Positions 26,347 to 35,700 of a stretch of 64,000 nucleotides of DNA are shown piece after piece; position 1 is the first letter of the stretch, and each line of letters starts with the position of its first letter. Source of the DNA: Salinilacustrithrix flava. Its GTDB lineage: Bacteria > Actinomycetota > Acidimicrobiia > Acidimicrobiales > Salinilacustritrichaceae. The stretch spans positions 372,001 through 436,000 of the forward strand of contig JAMYFF010000001.1 in NCBI GenBank assembly GCA_024128875.1, in the 5' to 3' direction. The position numbers and the translations under genes were made by a program. The notes below the pieces were generated by a model. That model saw only the letters and a list, made by a program, of their open reading frames with translations. It was not told where the DNA came from and did not search any database.

Positions 26347-26697
26347 ATGACCCAGGGACACACGATCGAGACCCGCCGCGAAGACGTCCACGTGGAGGTC
26401 CGCCTCGACGGGACGGTGGTCGCCAGCTCCGACCGGCCCGTCCTGCTCGACGAGACCGGCCTCCCCACCGTGCACTACCTCCCCAAGGCGGACGTGCAGG
26501 CCGAGCTGCGACCGATCGCCCTGCGCACGCACTGCCCGTTCAAGGGCGACGCCTCCTACTGGACCATCGAGACCGAGAGCGGCACCCACGACGGCATCGC
26601 CTGGAGCTACGAGGAGCCCAAGGAGGGCGCCGAGAACATCCGAGGTCTCGTGGCGTTCTTCGCCGACCGGGCCGAGGTCGTCGTCGGCGCGGGCTGA
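26347..26697 (+). CDS. DUF427 domain protein
   Basis: A 116-residue DUF427 protein. Typical stretches are LLDETGLPTVHYLPKADV, THCPFKGDASYWTI and WSYEEPKEGAENIRGLVAFF, ending with the usual short strand. The family has a small beta-rich fold of unknown function and is common in actinobacteria. ATG 26347 has GGAG a few bases upstream. It follows the VOC gene on the same strand after about 50 bases and converges with the small coiled-coil gene. Confidence 0.88.
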   Translation: MTQGHTIETRREDVHVEVRLDGTVVASSDRPVLLDETGLPTVHYLPKADVQAELRPIALRTHCPFKGDASYWTIETESGTHDGIAWSYEEPKEGAENIRGLVAFFADRAEVVVGAG

Positions 26698-26716
26698 ACC
26701 TTTCCGGACGATCCGA

Positions 26717-27019
26717 TCAGCTCAACCGAGTCGCGGTCAGGACCAGTCCGACGAGCGTGGCGTTGCTCGCCACCATCCCGAAAAACAGCTTGACGAGGAG
26801 TCCGGAGTGGGCAGCGTGCATCTCCGCCCGAAGCTCGGCGAAGCCCGCCTGCATCTCGCTCCGGAGACCACCCACCTCGGCGTGAAGGTCACGCGTCGTG
26901 ACGACGTCACCCCATCCGACTGGTGGCAGCAGGTCCATCATGATCGAAGCTCTCTCCGGTCCCATCTGCTCCTCGAGCCACTTGAACACCTCGTGGCGCT
27001 GGAACTCGCTGACGTACAT
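26717..27019 (-). CDS. Small coiled-coil protein with C-terminal membrane segment
   Basis: A 100-residue protein starting at ATG 27019, preceded by GGAGGTG. Residues 1-50 are a helical head (YVSEFQRHEVFKWLEEQ, MMDLLPPVGWGDVVTTRDL), 50-75 a heptad-like coiled coil (LRSEMQAGFAELRAEM), and 78-98 a hydrophobic helix (LFFGMVASNATLVGLVLTA). The layout resembles DUF1640/CCDC90-like tail-anchored proteins. Another window gene (43881-44138) shares the same plan and a TRxxLxAExxxLRxEM motif, so they are paralogues. Function unknown. Confidence 0.75.
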   Translation of the reverse strand: MYVSEFQRHEVFKWLEEQMGPERASIMMDLLPPVGWGDVVTTRDLHAEVGGLRSEMQAGFAELRAEMHAAHSGLLVKLFFGMVASNATLVGLVLTATRLS

Positions 27020-27263
27020 GCTCGCACCTCCGATCTCGGAGCGGAAGGGCGCTGCAGCACCGAGTCGCCAGGGAGGCGGCGAGGACTCCAAGCGTACGAG
27101 GGGCATCCGACAGGAACCGGTACCCACGCCGAGATCCTCGTGGTGACGGGCAACCTCCGCGCCAGCTGACGACCCACCTTTGGGCAGGGACCCGTCACGG
27201 TCACGGCGTACCTCTCTCCACAGGCCGGGTTGCGGTTCCCGGCCGAGACGACGGGGGCCGACC

Positions 27264-27725
27264 ATGACCGGCACAGCTAGGCGAGCACTCCACCTGCTCG
27301 ACGTCGAGTACCTGGGACTGGGGCCGAAGCTGACGTCGCGCGACCTCGAGCTCGTGCTGCGCCACTACCGGCCCATGGTCGGCTGGCACGTCGGCGACCA
27401 CCTCGTCGGTGCCGCCTCCCACTTCGTGTACCGGCGCATCGCGTTCGACTGCGACCGCGACCTGCGCCTGCTCCCTGCCGGCCGCGGTCCCGACGCCGCT
27501 GACCTGCGCCTCATCGACGAGGCCACCCACGTCATCGACCTCACCCGCTACGACCGCGTCGTCGTCGCATCCGGCGACCACATCTTCGGCATCGTCGCCG
27601 ACGCCGCCCACGATCTCGGCCTCGAGGTCTGGGCCGCTGCCTACGAGTTCAACCTCGCCCGCTCCCTCGCCGCCGCCGTCGACCACGTCGTGGACCTCAC
27701 CGTCGGCCACGCCCTGGCCGCCTGA
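27264..27725 (+). CDS. NYN/PIN-like domain protein
   Basis: A 153-residue protein with a Rossmann-like alternation of strands and acidic residues: LHLLDVEYLGLG at the N-terminus, YDRVVVASGDHIFGIVADAAHDLGLEVWAAAYEFN in the core. ASGDHIF resembles the SGDxDF motif of NYN-type nucleases, whose acidic residues bind metal. I infer an NYN-like RNase-related fold; a nuclease role is not proven. ATG 27264. It lies 24 bases before the antitoxin gene and could be linked to that module. Confidence 0.6.
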   Translation: MTGTARRALHLLDVEYLGLGPKLTSRDLELVLRHYRPMVGWHVGDHLVGAASHFVYRRIAFDCDRDLRLLPAGRGPDAADLRLIDEATHVIDLTRYDRVVVASGDHIFGIVADAAHDLGLEVWAAAYEFNLARSLAAAVDHVVDLTVGHALAA

Positions 27726-27736
27726 ACTACACCCCG

Positions 27737-27742
27737 TATACT
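27737..27742 (+). promoter_or_regulatory. TATACT -10 box, toxin-antitoxin operon
   Basis: TATACT ends 7 bases before ATG 27750, indicating a leaderless antitoxin mRNA. The surrounding GTATAC is itself a palindrome and may also be the antitoxin operator. Confidence 0.6.
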
Positions 27743-27749
27743 GGCGGGT

Positions 27750-28001
27750 ATGACGACGCCGGTGCCCACCCGCTTCACGGACGAAGAGCTGGCGACCATC
27801 GATGAGCTCGTGGCCGCGGGCATCGGCGAGAACCGGTCGGCGGTGATCCGGCGGGGTGTGCACCAGCTCGCAGACGCAGTCCGCCGCACTCGCGTCGGCA
27901 CGACGATCGCCGACTCCTACCGGGAGCGCCCGCAGTCCCCCGACGACGACGAGCTCGCGATGGCCAGCGCGATCGCGCTGACCGAGGCCGAACCGTGGTA
28001 G
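27750..28001 (+). CDS. Ribbon-helix-helix antitoxin (CopG/MazE-like)
   Basis: An 83-residue antitoxin. The N-terminal ribbon-helix-helix is TRFTDEELATIDELVAAGIG followed by NRSAVIRRGVHQLAD; the acidic C-terminus (SPDDDELAMASAIALTEAEPW) would wrap the toxin. It binds DNA as a dimer and represses its own operon. It overlaps the MazF-like gene by 7 bases (27995-28001), the usual translational coupling of type II toxin-antitoxin pairs. Confidence 0.85.
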   Translation: MTTPVPTRFTDEELATIDELVAAGIGENRSAVIRRGVHQLADAVRRTRVGTTIADSYRERPQSPDDDELAMASAIALTEAEPW

Positions 28002-28306
28002 CCCAGGCCGAGCTGTGGCTCATGGAGACACCGAACCAGAAGCGCCGACCCGTGCTCGTCGTCTCCCGCGATGAGGTCATCCCGGTCCTGAACAACGTCG
28101 TGGTGGCTCCGGTCACGAGCACCGTCAGGAACATCCCGACGTGCATCCCCGTCGGCCCCGACGAAGGGATCGACCACGACAGCGTGGCGACCTTCGACAA
28201 CCTCGCCGCCGTCCCCAAGTCGGTGCTCACGACCCGGCTCGGCGCCCTCGGCATCACCGGCCGGCGCCGCATCTGCGACGCGCTCGCAGCCATGGCCAAC
28301 TGCTGA
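27995..28306 (+). CDS. MazF/PemK-like endoribonuclease toxin
   Basis: A 103-residue MazF-type toxin. Family motifs are WLMETPNQKRRPVLVVSRD (substrate loop region, PNQKRRPVLV), NNVVVAPVTSTVRNIPTCIPV and ATFDNLAAVPKSVL. MazF proteins are ribosome-independent mRNA interferases that cut at short sequences; the specificity cannot be told. GTG 27995 overlaps the antitoxin gene. A related MazF-like toxin occurs at 54017. Confidence 0.88.
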   Translation: MVAQAELWLMETPNQKRRPVLVVSRDEVIPVLNNVVVAPVTSTVRNIPTCIPVGPDEGIDHDSVATFDNLAAVPKSVLTTRLGALGITGRRRICDALAAMANC

Positions 28307-28350
28307 GCCGACCACGTCGGCATCGCGGCCGCATGCTTGGACCGCCTGCC

Positions 28351-28356
28351 TAGCGT
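28351..28356 (+). promoter_or_regulatory. TAGCGT -10 box, MBL-ferredoxin gene
   Basis: TAGCGT ends 7 bases before ATG 28364, the common leaderless spacing in this window. Confidence 0.5.
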
Positions 28357-28363
28357 GGACCCC

Positions 28364-29239
28364 ATGGCACGGATCCAGGACCGGCACCCGGCGGGTGCGC
28401 CCGGGCCGTGGTTCGTCGACGACCGCTGCATCGACTGCGACGCCGCCCGCCACGTCGCCCCCGGCCTCGTCGAGCGCAACCCGGCCGACGGCGTGTCGTA
28501 CTTCGTGCGCCAACCGGAGACACTGGAGGAGGTGGCGATGGCGTGGCGGGCGGTCGAGGTCTGTCCGACCCGTTCGGTGGGCCACGAGGAGCTGCGCCGC
28601 CCCGAGCACCCCGCCTTCCCGCACGACCTGGGCGATGGTGTGCACCGCCTCGGCCACAACGCCGAGTCGTCGTTCGGCGCCCACTCCTACCTCGTGGTCC
28701 GGGACGGGGCGAACGTGATGGTCGACGCACCGCGCTGGACCCGCAGGGTCGTCGAACCGGTGACCGACCTCGGCGGCGTCGATCTCATCCTGCTCACCCA
28801 CCGCGACGACGTCGCCGACGCCGAGCGCTACGCCGAGCACTTCGGCGCCGACGTCTGGATCCACGCCGACGACCGGTCGGCGGCGCCGTACGCCACCGCG
28901 CTCGTCGAGGGTGAGGAGCCGATCGAGGTCGGCGACGGCGTGGTCGGCTTCCCCGTCCCTGGCCACACGAAGGGCAGCGTGCTGTGGCACGTCGACGGCC
29001 ACCTGCTCTTCTCCGGCGACTCGCTGGCCTGGGACCCGCCGCGCCAGCAGCTGAAGGCGTTCCGCCGTGCGTGCTGGTACTCGTGGGACGCGCAGACCGA
29101 GTCACTCGCCCGCTTCGCCGCCTCCGGTCTCACCTTCGACCGGCTCCTCTGCGGCCACGGCTGGAGCCACGACCTCGATGCGGCCGAGTTCCACCGCCAC
29201 CTCGTCGAGCTAGTCGAGCGGATGCCGAGCCAGCGCTGA
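28364..29239 (+). CDS. Ferredoxin-MBL fusion protein
   Basis: A 291-residue fusion. Residues about 15-70 form a single-cluster ferredoxin: CIDCDAARHVAP, then EVCPTRSV; the Asp in place of a third close Cys suggests a [3Fe-4S] cluster. Residues about 90-290 are an MBL fold with weakened metal motifs (LTHRDDVADAERY in place of HxHxDH; PVPGHTKGSV; LLCGHGWSHD). Such fusions are common in actinobacteria and cyanobacteria, with unknown reaction, probably redox-coupled. It directly precedes the thioredoxin-fold gene with an in-frame TGA, 27 bases away, suggesting a common redox theme. Confidence 0.8.
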   Translation: MARIQDRHPAGAPGPWFVDDRCIDCDAARHVAPGLVERNPADGVSYFVRQPETLEEVAMAWRAVEVCPTRSVGHEELRRPEHPAFPHDLGDGVHRLGHNAESSFGAHSYLVVRDGANVMVDAPRWTRRVVEPVTDLGGVDLILLTHRDDVADAERYAEHFGADVWIHADDRSAAPYATALVEGEEPIEVGDGVVGFPVPGHTKGSVLWHVDGHLLFSGDSLAWDPPRQQLKAFRRACWYSWDAQTESLARFAASGLTFDRLLCGHGWSHDLDAAEFHRHLVELVERMPSQR

Positions 29240-29252
29240 GCACCCGCCCCGC

Positions 29253-29258
29253 TACGGT
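29253..29258 (+). promoter_or_regulatory. TACGGT -10 box, thioredoxin-fold gene
   Basis: TACGGT ends 8 bases before ATG 29267, fitting a separate leaderless promoter for this gene. Confidence 0.45.
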
Positions 29259-29266
29259 CGCCGTCG

Positions 29267-30262
29267 ATGCCCAACGACACCGCGATCTTCGCAGGCGGCC
29301 CGCGCATCGACCCGGCGACGGCCGAGTCGACGCTCGGCTGGATGCTGAAGCCGGAGGGTCTGTGCCGTGACGACACGTGCGTGCTGGTCCCCGATCGGGA
29401 CGCGCTGGTGTCCGATGGTGGCGTCGACGTCCGGGTGCTCGGCGAGCTGCTCGATCGCCCCGTGGCGGTCGACGACGCCTCCGGCACGACGGCGGTGGGT
29501 GCGCCACGAGGTGCCCGCCGCTCGGCGCTGCAGGAGCTGCGGGCGCCGGACTTCTCGCTCCCCGACCTCGACGGGACGTGGCACTCGCTGTCGGACCACC
29601 GAACCAAGAAGCGGTTGCTCGTCGCCTTCTCCTCGTGGTGAGGGTGCGCCTACGACCTGCCCGGGTGGCAGGCGCTGCAGGACGAGCTGGCTGACGACGG
29701 CTTCCAGGTCATCGCCGTCGCGATCGACGAGGACGCCGACAAGATACGGCCCTTCACGGAGGGCGTGACCTACCCGGTCCTGCTCGACGCCGATCACGTG
29801 GTCACCGAGCTCTACGCCATCTCGAACGTGCCCACGGTCGTGCTCATCGACGCCGACGACACCATCGTGCAGCCGAACTGGAACGCCTACGCCACCGACA
29901 CGTTCAAGGACTTCACCGGCGTGGACTCCGGCCGGCAGCTCGACGCGATCCGCACCTGGGTGCGAGACGGCACCCCGCTCGTCGACGAGGACACTGCGCG
30001 CGAGGCCGTCGGCGACCTCACCCCGGACGAGGAGCAGGCCAAGCTGCTCTGGCGCATCGCGCTCCACCACCGGGACGCCGGGGACGACGACGCGGCCGCC
30101 CGCTGCTGGGACCGGGCCGCCGAGCTCGCCCCGCACGACTGGACCATCCGCCGCGCCATGCTCCCCCTCCGGGGCCGTGACCCGTTCGGCGACGAGTTCT
30201 TCACGCTCGCCGCCGAGTTCCAACAGGCCGGCCGGCCGTACCACGGGATCTCCGACCGGTAG
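29267..30262 (+). CDS. Thioredoxin-fold (TlpA/AhpC-like) protein with in-frame TGA at the first active-site Cys (probable selenoprotein)
   Basis: Reading through TGA at 29639-29641 yields one 331-residue frame ending at TAG 30260-30262. Residues about 85-235 are a redoxin/TlpA fold: LRAPDFSLPDLDGTWHSLSD, then VAFSSW-U-GCAYDLPGWQ, PVLLDADHVV and SNVPTVVLIDADD with the cis-Pro. Relatives have Cys at the TGA position (SWCGC-type), so residue 125 is probably selenocysteine paired with the Cys two residues on. The N-terminal 80 residues are not recognised; the C-terminal part (LLWRIALHHRDAGDDDAAARC) is TPR-like. No other frame damage is present. A SECIS-like hairpin sits at 29657-29671. The family in other actinobacteria is annotated as ResA-like proteins with a UGC motif. 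Confidence 0.85.
29657..29671 (+). promoter_or_regulatory. Candidate bacterial SECIS hairpin of the thioredoxin-fold gene
   Basis: CTGCC-CGGGT-GGCAG: a perfect 5-bp stem, extendable by one C-G pair, with a 5-base loop whose second base is G, 21-25 bases after the TGA. A lower stem GCG/CGC (29646-29648 with 29673-29675) closes it after a bulge. The upper stem is identical to that of the methyltransferase hairpin at 11949-11969. Confidence 0.65.
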
Positions 30263-30299
30263 CGAGCTGGGTCGGATCACCCTCCGGCCCCCACCGCCA

Positions 30300-30305
30300 T
30301 AAGGT
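30300..30305 (+). promoter_or_regulatory. TAAGGT -10 box, CoxL-like gene
   Basis: TAAGGT ends 7 bases before GTG 30313; the same hexamer and spacing occur before GTG 32753. Confidence 0.5.
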
Positions 30306-30312
30306 CGCCGAA

Positions 30313-32703
30313 GTGACGACCAGCACCGAGACGCACGGCTCCATCCTCGGCACCCGCGTGGTGCGCACGGAGGACCCGGAGCTGCTCCGCGGCGCGGGCC
30401 GCTACGTGGCCGACCTCCCGCTGGAGGACCCGCTGCACGCCGTCTTCGTCCGCTCCGACACCGCCCACGGCACGATCACCTCCATCGAGGTGGAGGAGGC
30501 CCGGGCCATGCCGGGCGTCGTCGCGGTGTGGACCGCCGCCGACCTCGGCGTCGGACCCCACCACGGGTTCGTGCGCCTGCACGACGACTTCATCCGGGCG
30601 CCGCTGGCGGAGGACCGCGTCCGCTTCGTCGGCGAGGCCTTCGCCGTGGTGCTGGCCGAGACGCCCGCCCAGGGGGAGGATGCGGCCGCGATGGTGTGGG
30701 CCGACATCGACCCGCTCCCCGCCTCGGTCGACCCCGAGGACGCCCTCGCCCCCGATGCCACGCCGATCGTCCCCGGGCGCGACGACAACCTGGCCGTGTC
30801 CGAGTCCTCGGATGCGCCGCTCGACCTCGAGGCGGTATCGGACGTCGTGGTCCGGGGCCGCTACGTGAACCAGCGGGTGGCCGTCGCGCCGATGGAGGTG
30901 CACTGCTTCGCCGCCGCGCCCGCCGAGGACGGCCGGCTCACCGTGTGGCCGGCCAACCAGTTCCCCCACCTCGTCAAGGGCGGCCTCGCCCGGGCGCTCG
31001 GCATGGAACCCGACCAGATCCACGTCATCACCCCGAGGGTCGGTGGCGGCTTCGGTGGCAAGGCCGGCCCGCAGCACGAGTACACGGTGGTGGCCGCCGC
31101 CGCCCGCCGGCTCGGTCGCCCGGTCGTCTGGGTGCCGGGTCGCAGCGAGGAGATGCAGGCCATGCCCCACGGCCGGGGGCAGATCCAGTACGCCGAGCTG
31201 GGCTGCCGCGCCGACGGCACCTTCACCGGCCTGCGCGTCCACCTGGTGGGTGATGCCGGCGCCTACCCGGGGGTCGGGGCCGCCCTGCCCGGCGGCACCC
31301 GCCGCATGTCGCACGGCACCTATGCCTTCCCGGCCATCGAGTTCGACATCGCCGTGGCCGTCACCAACACCACGCCGGTGGGCGCCTACCGCGGCGCCGG
31401 CCGTCCCGAGGCCACGGCGCTGCTCGAGCGGCTGGTCGACCAGGCCGCCCACGAGCTCGACATCGACCCCATCCGCCTGCGCGAGCTGAACCTGCTCGGC
31501 GACGACGTCTTCCCCTTCACCACGCTCACGGGCAACACCTACGACAGCGGCCGCTACCTCCTCCCCCTGCGCACCGCCGCCGACGTGGTCGGCTACGACG
31601 ACCTGCGCCGGGAGCAGGCCGAGCGCCGCGAACGGGGCGACACCCGCCAGCTGGGCATCGGGGTCGCCGTCTACGTCGAGATCACCGCCGGCGGCGGGGC
31701 CAAGGAGAACGGGCGCGTCGAGGTGCACCCCGACGGCACCGCCACCATCTTCGCCGGCACCTCCGCCCACGGCCAGGGCCACCAGACGTCCTACGCCATG
31801 CTCGTCAGCGCCCAGACCGGCATCCCCGTGGAGGACATCGTCCTGGTCGACGGCGACACCGACCGCATCCCCGAAGGTGGCGGCACCGGCGGCTCGCGGT
31901 CGATGCAGCTCGGCGGCTCCGCCGTCAACCAGGCAACCGAGGCGCTGGTCGACGCCGCTCGCTCACTCGCCGCCCGGCTCCTCGAGGCCGACGAAGCCGA
32001 CATCGTCGTCGACACGAGCACCGGCACCGTCGGCGTGCAGGGCGTGCCCGCTCGCGGGTTGGCCTGGTCCGAGCTGGCCACCCGAGCCGCCGAGGAGGAT
32101 GGCGGACCCCTCGCAGGCGACGCCCTGTTCGAGCAGGCCGGCGCCACGTTCCCCTTCGGCGCCCACATCGCCGTGGCCGAGGTCGACACCGAGACCGGGA
32201 AGACCCGGCTCGTCCGCCACGTCGCCGTGGACGACTGCGGGACGGTCATCAACCAGCTGCTCGTCGAGGGCCAGCAGCACGGCGGCATCGGTTCGGGCAT
32301 CGGGCAGGCGCTGTACGAGGAGGTCCGCTTCGACGAGGACGGCAACCCGCTCACGTCGAACTTCGCCGACTACGGCTTCCCGTCCGCCGCCGAGATGCCG
32401 AGCTTCGACGTCCGCTCCACCGAGACTCCCTCGCCGCTCAACCCCCTCGGCGCCAAGGGCATCGGCGAGGCGGCCACCATCGGCTCGACGCCAGCGGTCC
32501 AGAACGCGGTGATCGACGCGGTGTCGCACCTCGGCGTGCGCCACATCGACATGCCCTGCACGCCCCAGCGGGTGTGGGAGGCCATCGAATCCGCCCGGAA
32601 CGGCGACGCCGACCCCTGGCGCGAGCCGCCGGCCGTCTTCGCCACCCTGGCCAAGGGATCCGACGTCGACGAGGCCGCCGCCGCAGCCGCCGACGGGATC
32701 TGA
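30313..32703 (+). CDS. Xanthine dehydrogenase-family molybdopterin-binding subunit (CoxL-like, form II type)
   Basis: A 796-residue large subunit of molybdenum hydroxylases. It has the N-terminal a/b hammerhead domain (about 15-140; GTRVVRTEDPELLRGAGRYVAD) and two molybdopterin-binding regions: TPRVGGGFGGKAGPQHEY near 240, VGAYRGAGRPEATALLE near 355, and the C-terminal GAKGIGEAATIGSTPAVQNA with the catalytic Glu (GEAA). The active-site loop AYRGAGR is the form II variant, not the AYxCSFR loop of true aerobic CO dehydrogenase. It hydroxylates an unknown carbon substrate. No FAD (CoxM) or iron-sulfur (CoxS) subunit gene lies nearby. The start is GTG 30313. Confidence 0.9.
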   Translation: MTTSTETHGSILGTRVVRTEDPELLRGAGRYVADLPLEDPLHAVFVRSDTAHGTITSIEVEEARAMPGVVAVWTAADLGVGPHHGFVRLHDDFIRAPLAEDRVRFVGEAFAVVLAETPAQGEDAAAMVWADIDPLPASVDPEDALAPDATPIVPGRDDNLAVSESSDAPLDLEAVSDVVVRGRYVNQRVAVAPMEVHCFAAAPAEDGRLTVWPANQFPHLVKGGLARALGMEPDQIHVITPRVGGGFGGKAGPQHEYTVVAAAARRLGRPVVWVPGRSEEMQAMPHGRGQIQYAELGCRADGTFTGLRVHLVGDAGAYPGVGAALPGGTRRMSHGTYAFPAIEFDIAVAVTNTTPVGAYRGAGRPEATALLERLVDQAAHELDIDPIRLRELNLLGDDVFPFTTLTGNTYDSGRYLLPLRTAADVVGYDDLRREQAERRERGDTRQLGIGVAVYVEITAGGGAKENGRVEVHPDGTATIFAGTSAHGQGHQTSYAMLVSAQTGIPVEDIVLVDGDTDRIPEGGGTGGSRSMQLGGSAVNQATEALVDAARSLAARLLEADEADIVVDTSTGTVGVQGVPARGLAWSELATRAAEEDGGPLAGDALFEQAGATFPFGAHIAVAEVDTETGKTRLVRHVAVDDCGTVINQLLVEGQQHGGIGSGIGQALYEEVRFDEDGNPLTSNFADYGFPSAAEMPSFDVRSTETPSPLNPLGAKGIGEAATIGSTPAVQNAVIDAVSHLGVRHIDMPCTPQRVWEAIESARNGDADPWREPPAVFATLAKGSDVDEAAAAAADGI

Positions 32704-32739
32704 CCGACGCTGATCGGAGCGGCCTCGCGAGCAGCGTCG

Positions 32740-32745
32740 TAAGGT
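32740..32745 (+). promoter_or_regulatory. TAAGGT -10 box, BTAD-ATPase gene
   Basis: TAAGGT ends 7 bases before GTG 32753, matching the upstream gene's promoter base for base in the hexamer. Confidence 0.5.
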
Positions 32746-32752
32746 CGGCGCC

Positions 32753-35700
32753 GTGAGCGACCCCGGGTCGCTCCACCTCCTCGGTGCAATCCGCATCGAA
32801 CGGGACGGAGTGACCATCCCGCTGCGTGGTTCGCAGTGCCAGCTGCTGCTCTCCTACCTCGCGCTCGACCGGGACCGCCCCGTCCCCGTCGAGGAGCTCT
32901 CCGACGTGCTGTGGGGCGACCATCCGGGTGAGCACTGGCGGGGCGCGCTGCGCGGGCTCGTGGCCAAGGTCCGCACCTTCCTCGATCCGCTGGAGACCGC
33001 GGTGTGCCTCGAGGGTCACCGGAACAGCTACTCCCTGCACTGGGTCGACCCGCCGCCGATCGACCTCGTGCGCGCCGAGCGCCTGGAAGCCACCGCTCGG
33101 CAGGCGCTGCTCGACGCCGACCACGAGGCCGCGGCGACCGCTGCCACCGAGGCGGCGAGGGCGCTGGCCGAGCCGCTCCTCCCCGGCGTGGAAGCCGACT
33201 GGCTGAGCGCCCCACGGGCCCGCCAGGCCGAGACCTGTCGACAGGCGCATCGCACCGCTGCCCGAGCCTGGTCGGCTCTCGGGCGCCACGACCTCGCGGT
33301 CGTGGCCGCCGAGGCCGCCGTGCGCAGCGATCCCTACGACGAGGTCAGCCAACGGACGCTGCTGACCACGCACCTGGCAGCCGGGAACCGCACCGCCGGG
33401 CTCCGCGCCTACGAGCGATTCCGGCAGCTCGCGACGACCGAGCTGGGCGTGGACCCCGACGAGCGAACCCAGGCGCTCTACCTCCACCTGCTCGGGCCAC
33501 CCACCGACGCGATCGCCGCCGGCGGCTTCGACGATGAGGGCGACCCCTTCGTCGGGCGCGAGACCGAGCTGTCCGTGATCGCCGGCGCCTGGGCCGTCGC
33601 GCAGTCGGGACGACGCATGAGCGTCGCCCTGCACGGTGGCGCCGGCGAGGGGAAGACCCGGCTCGCCCTCGAGGCGGCGCACCGCACGGGGGCGACCGTG
33701 CTCTACGGCCGCTGCACGAGCGAGCGGGCGATCCCCTACCAACCCTTCGTCGAGGCCATCGAGGCCCACCTGTCCGCGCTCGACGACGACCGCCGCGACC
33801 GGATCGTGGGGGATCTCGGCGCCGCGCTCCAGCTGCTCGGAACGGGGCCGGGGGACGGTGAGCGGCGCCCGCCAGGACCCGGGTCGGACACGGACCCGCT
33901 GCAGCGATCCATCGCCTTCGACGCCGTCGCCACCGCGGTCCGGCGCATCGCCGCCACCCCGATCGTGCTGGTCATCGACGACGTCCACTGGGCCGACGCC
34001 GCCACCCACCGGCTCGCCCGCCACCTCCTGCGCTCGCTCGAGGAGGACCCGGTCCTCGTCCTCACGACCTTCCGGGACGACGAGCCGCCCGATGAGGAGC
34101 TGGCCCGCACGGTCACCGAGCTCCACCGCCTGGGTCGGTACCGCACGCTCCCGGTCGGCGGACTGACCCCCGAGGACGTCGCCGTCCTCCTGCGCCGCTC
34201 CGGTCCGGCCGGGCCGGCGGAGGCTGCCGCGCTGCACGAGCGCACCGGCGGGAACCCGCTCTACCTCGGGCAGCTCATCCGGGCCCGGAAGGAGGCAGGC
34301 GTCGACGACGGCGAAGCGGTTCCGGCGACGGTGCGGGAGCTGATCGCCCACCGCACCGCGACCCTCGATCCCGCGGCGCACCTCGCCCTGGACGTCGCGT
34401 CGGTGCTCGGGACCACGATGACGGGGCAACGCCTCGATGCCGTCCTCGCCATCGCCGGGACCCCGACGGATGCGGTGGACCGACTGGTGGAGCGGCGCTT
34501 CCTCGTCGAGCTCGGCGGTGACCGGCTCCGCTTCGACCACGTCATCGTCCGCGACGCCGTGTACGGCCAGCTCCCGGACCGCAAGCGCCGTCGACTGCAC
34601 AGCTGGGTCGCCCGGGTGCTCGACGGGGGTGACGAGGACGTCGACCCCGCCGTGCTGGCCCACCACTACGAGGCGGCGGGCGACGACGACGACGTGCACA
34701 GCTGGTACGAGGCGATGCGCCGGACGGCCGACCACGCCATGCGCGTCCACGCCTACGAGCAGGCCGTCACCTGGACCGGCCGCATCCTGGGTCTCGTCGG
34801 CCGTCGGCCCGAGGCCGGCCCCGTGCTCGACGTGCTGCTCCTGCGCGGCGCAGCGCAGCGGCGGGCCGGCGACCTCGTGGGGGCGACGGCCACGTTGCGC
34901 GAGGCCCGCCAGCTGGCGCTGGACGAGGGCGCCAGCGACCACGTGGCTGATGCCGTGCTCGAGCTCGTCGGCCACGCAGGTCGCGGGGCGGACGTGCACC
35001 TCCTCGACACCGAGCGTGCCGCCCTGCTCCGCGAAGCGGTCGAGGTGCTGGGTTCCGGATCGCCGCAGCGCCGGGCTGCGCTGCTCGCCGAGCAGGCGCT
35101 CGCGCTCCTCCTGATCTCCGGTCGCTCGGACGAGGTCGCCCGGATCGCGGCGCAGGCGCGCCGGATCGCCTCGGCCGCCCACGACCCGCAGGTCGACGCC
35201 GACACGATGGTCGCCGGACGGCTGCTCCACCCGACACCGGACCGAGCGGGCGACCGGCGCCAGCAGATCGACGCGCTCGTGGACGAGCACGGCCACCGGC
35301 TCAGCGAGGAGCAGCTCATCCGCCTGCAGCTGTGGCGGGTGACCGACTGCTTCGAGCTGGGCGACCGGGTTCGCCTCGACGTCGAGCTCGCGTCCCTGGC
35401 GCGCATGGCCGAGATGCTGGACCAGCGGTACTGGGGGTGGATCGCCACCACGTGGCAGGCCATCGATCGCTTCGTGCAGGGCGACGAGGGCGAGGCGGAG
35501 GCGCTGACCGCACAGGCGCTGGCCGCGGTCGAGCCGATCGGCCACCCGGAGCCCCCGCTCGCCCACGGCATCCAGATCGTCGGCTTCCGGCTCCGGCAGG
35601 GACGGGGCCCTGAGATCGCCGACGTCCTCGATCAGGTGTCGGCCGGCGCGCCCGATATACCCGGTTTGCGGTGTGCCCGGGTCGCCGCCCTGGCCTCGGC

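Noticed and set aside
30313..32703. True aerobic CO dehydrogenase
   Set aside because: The active-site loop is AYRGAGR (form II), and the CoxM and CoxS genes are absent.
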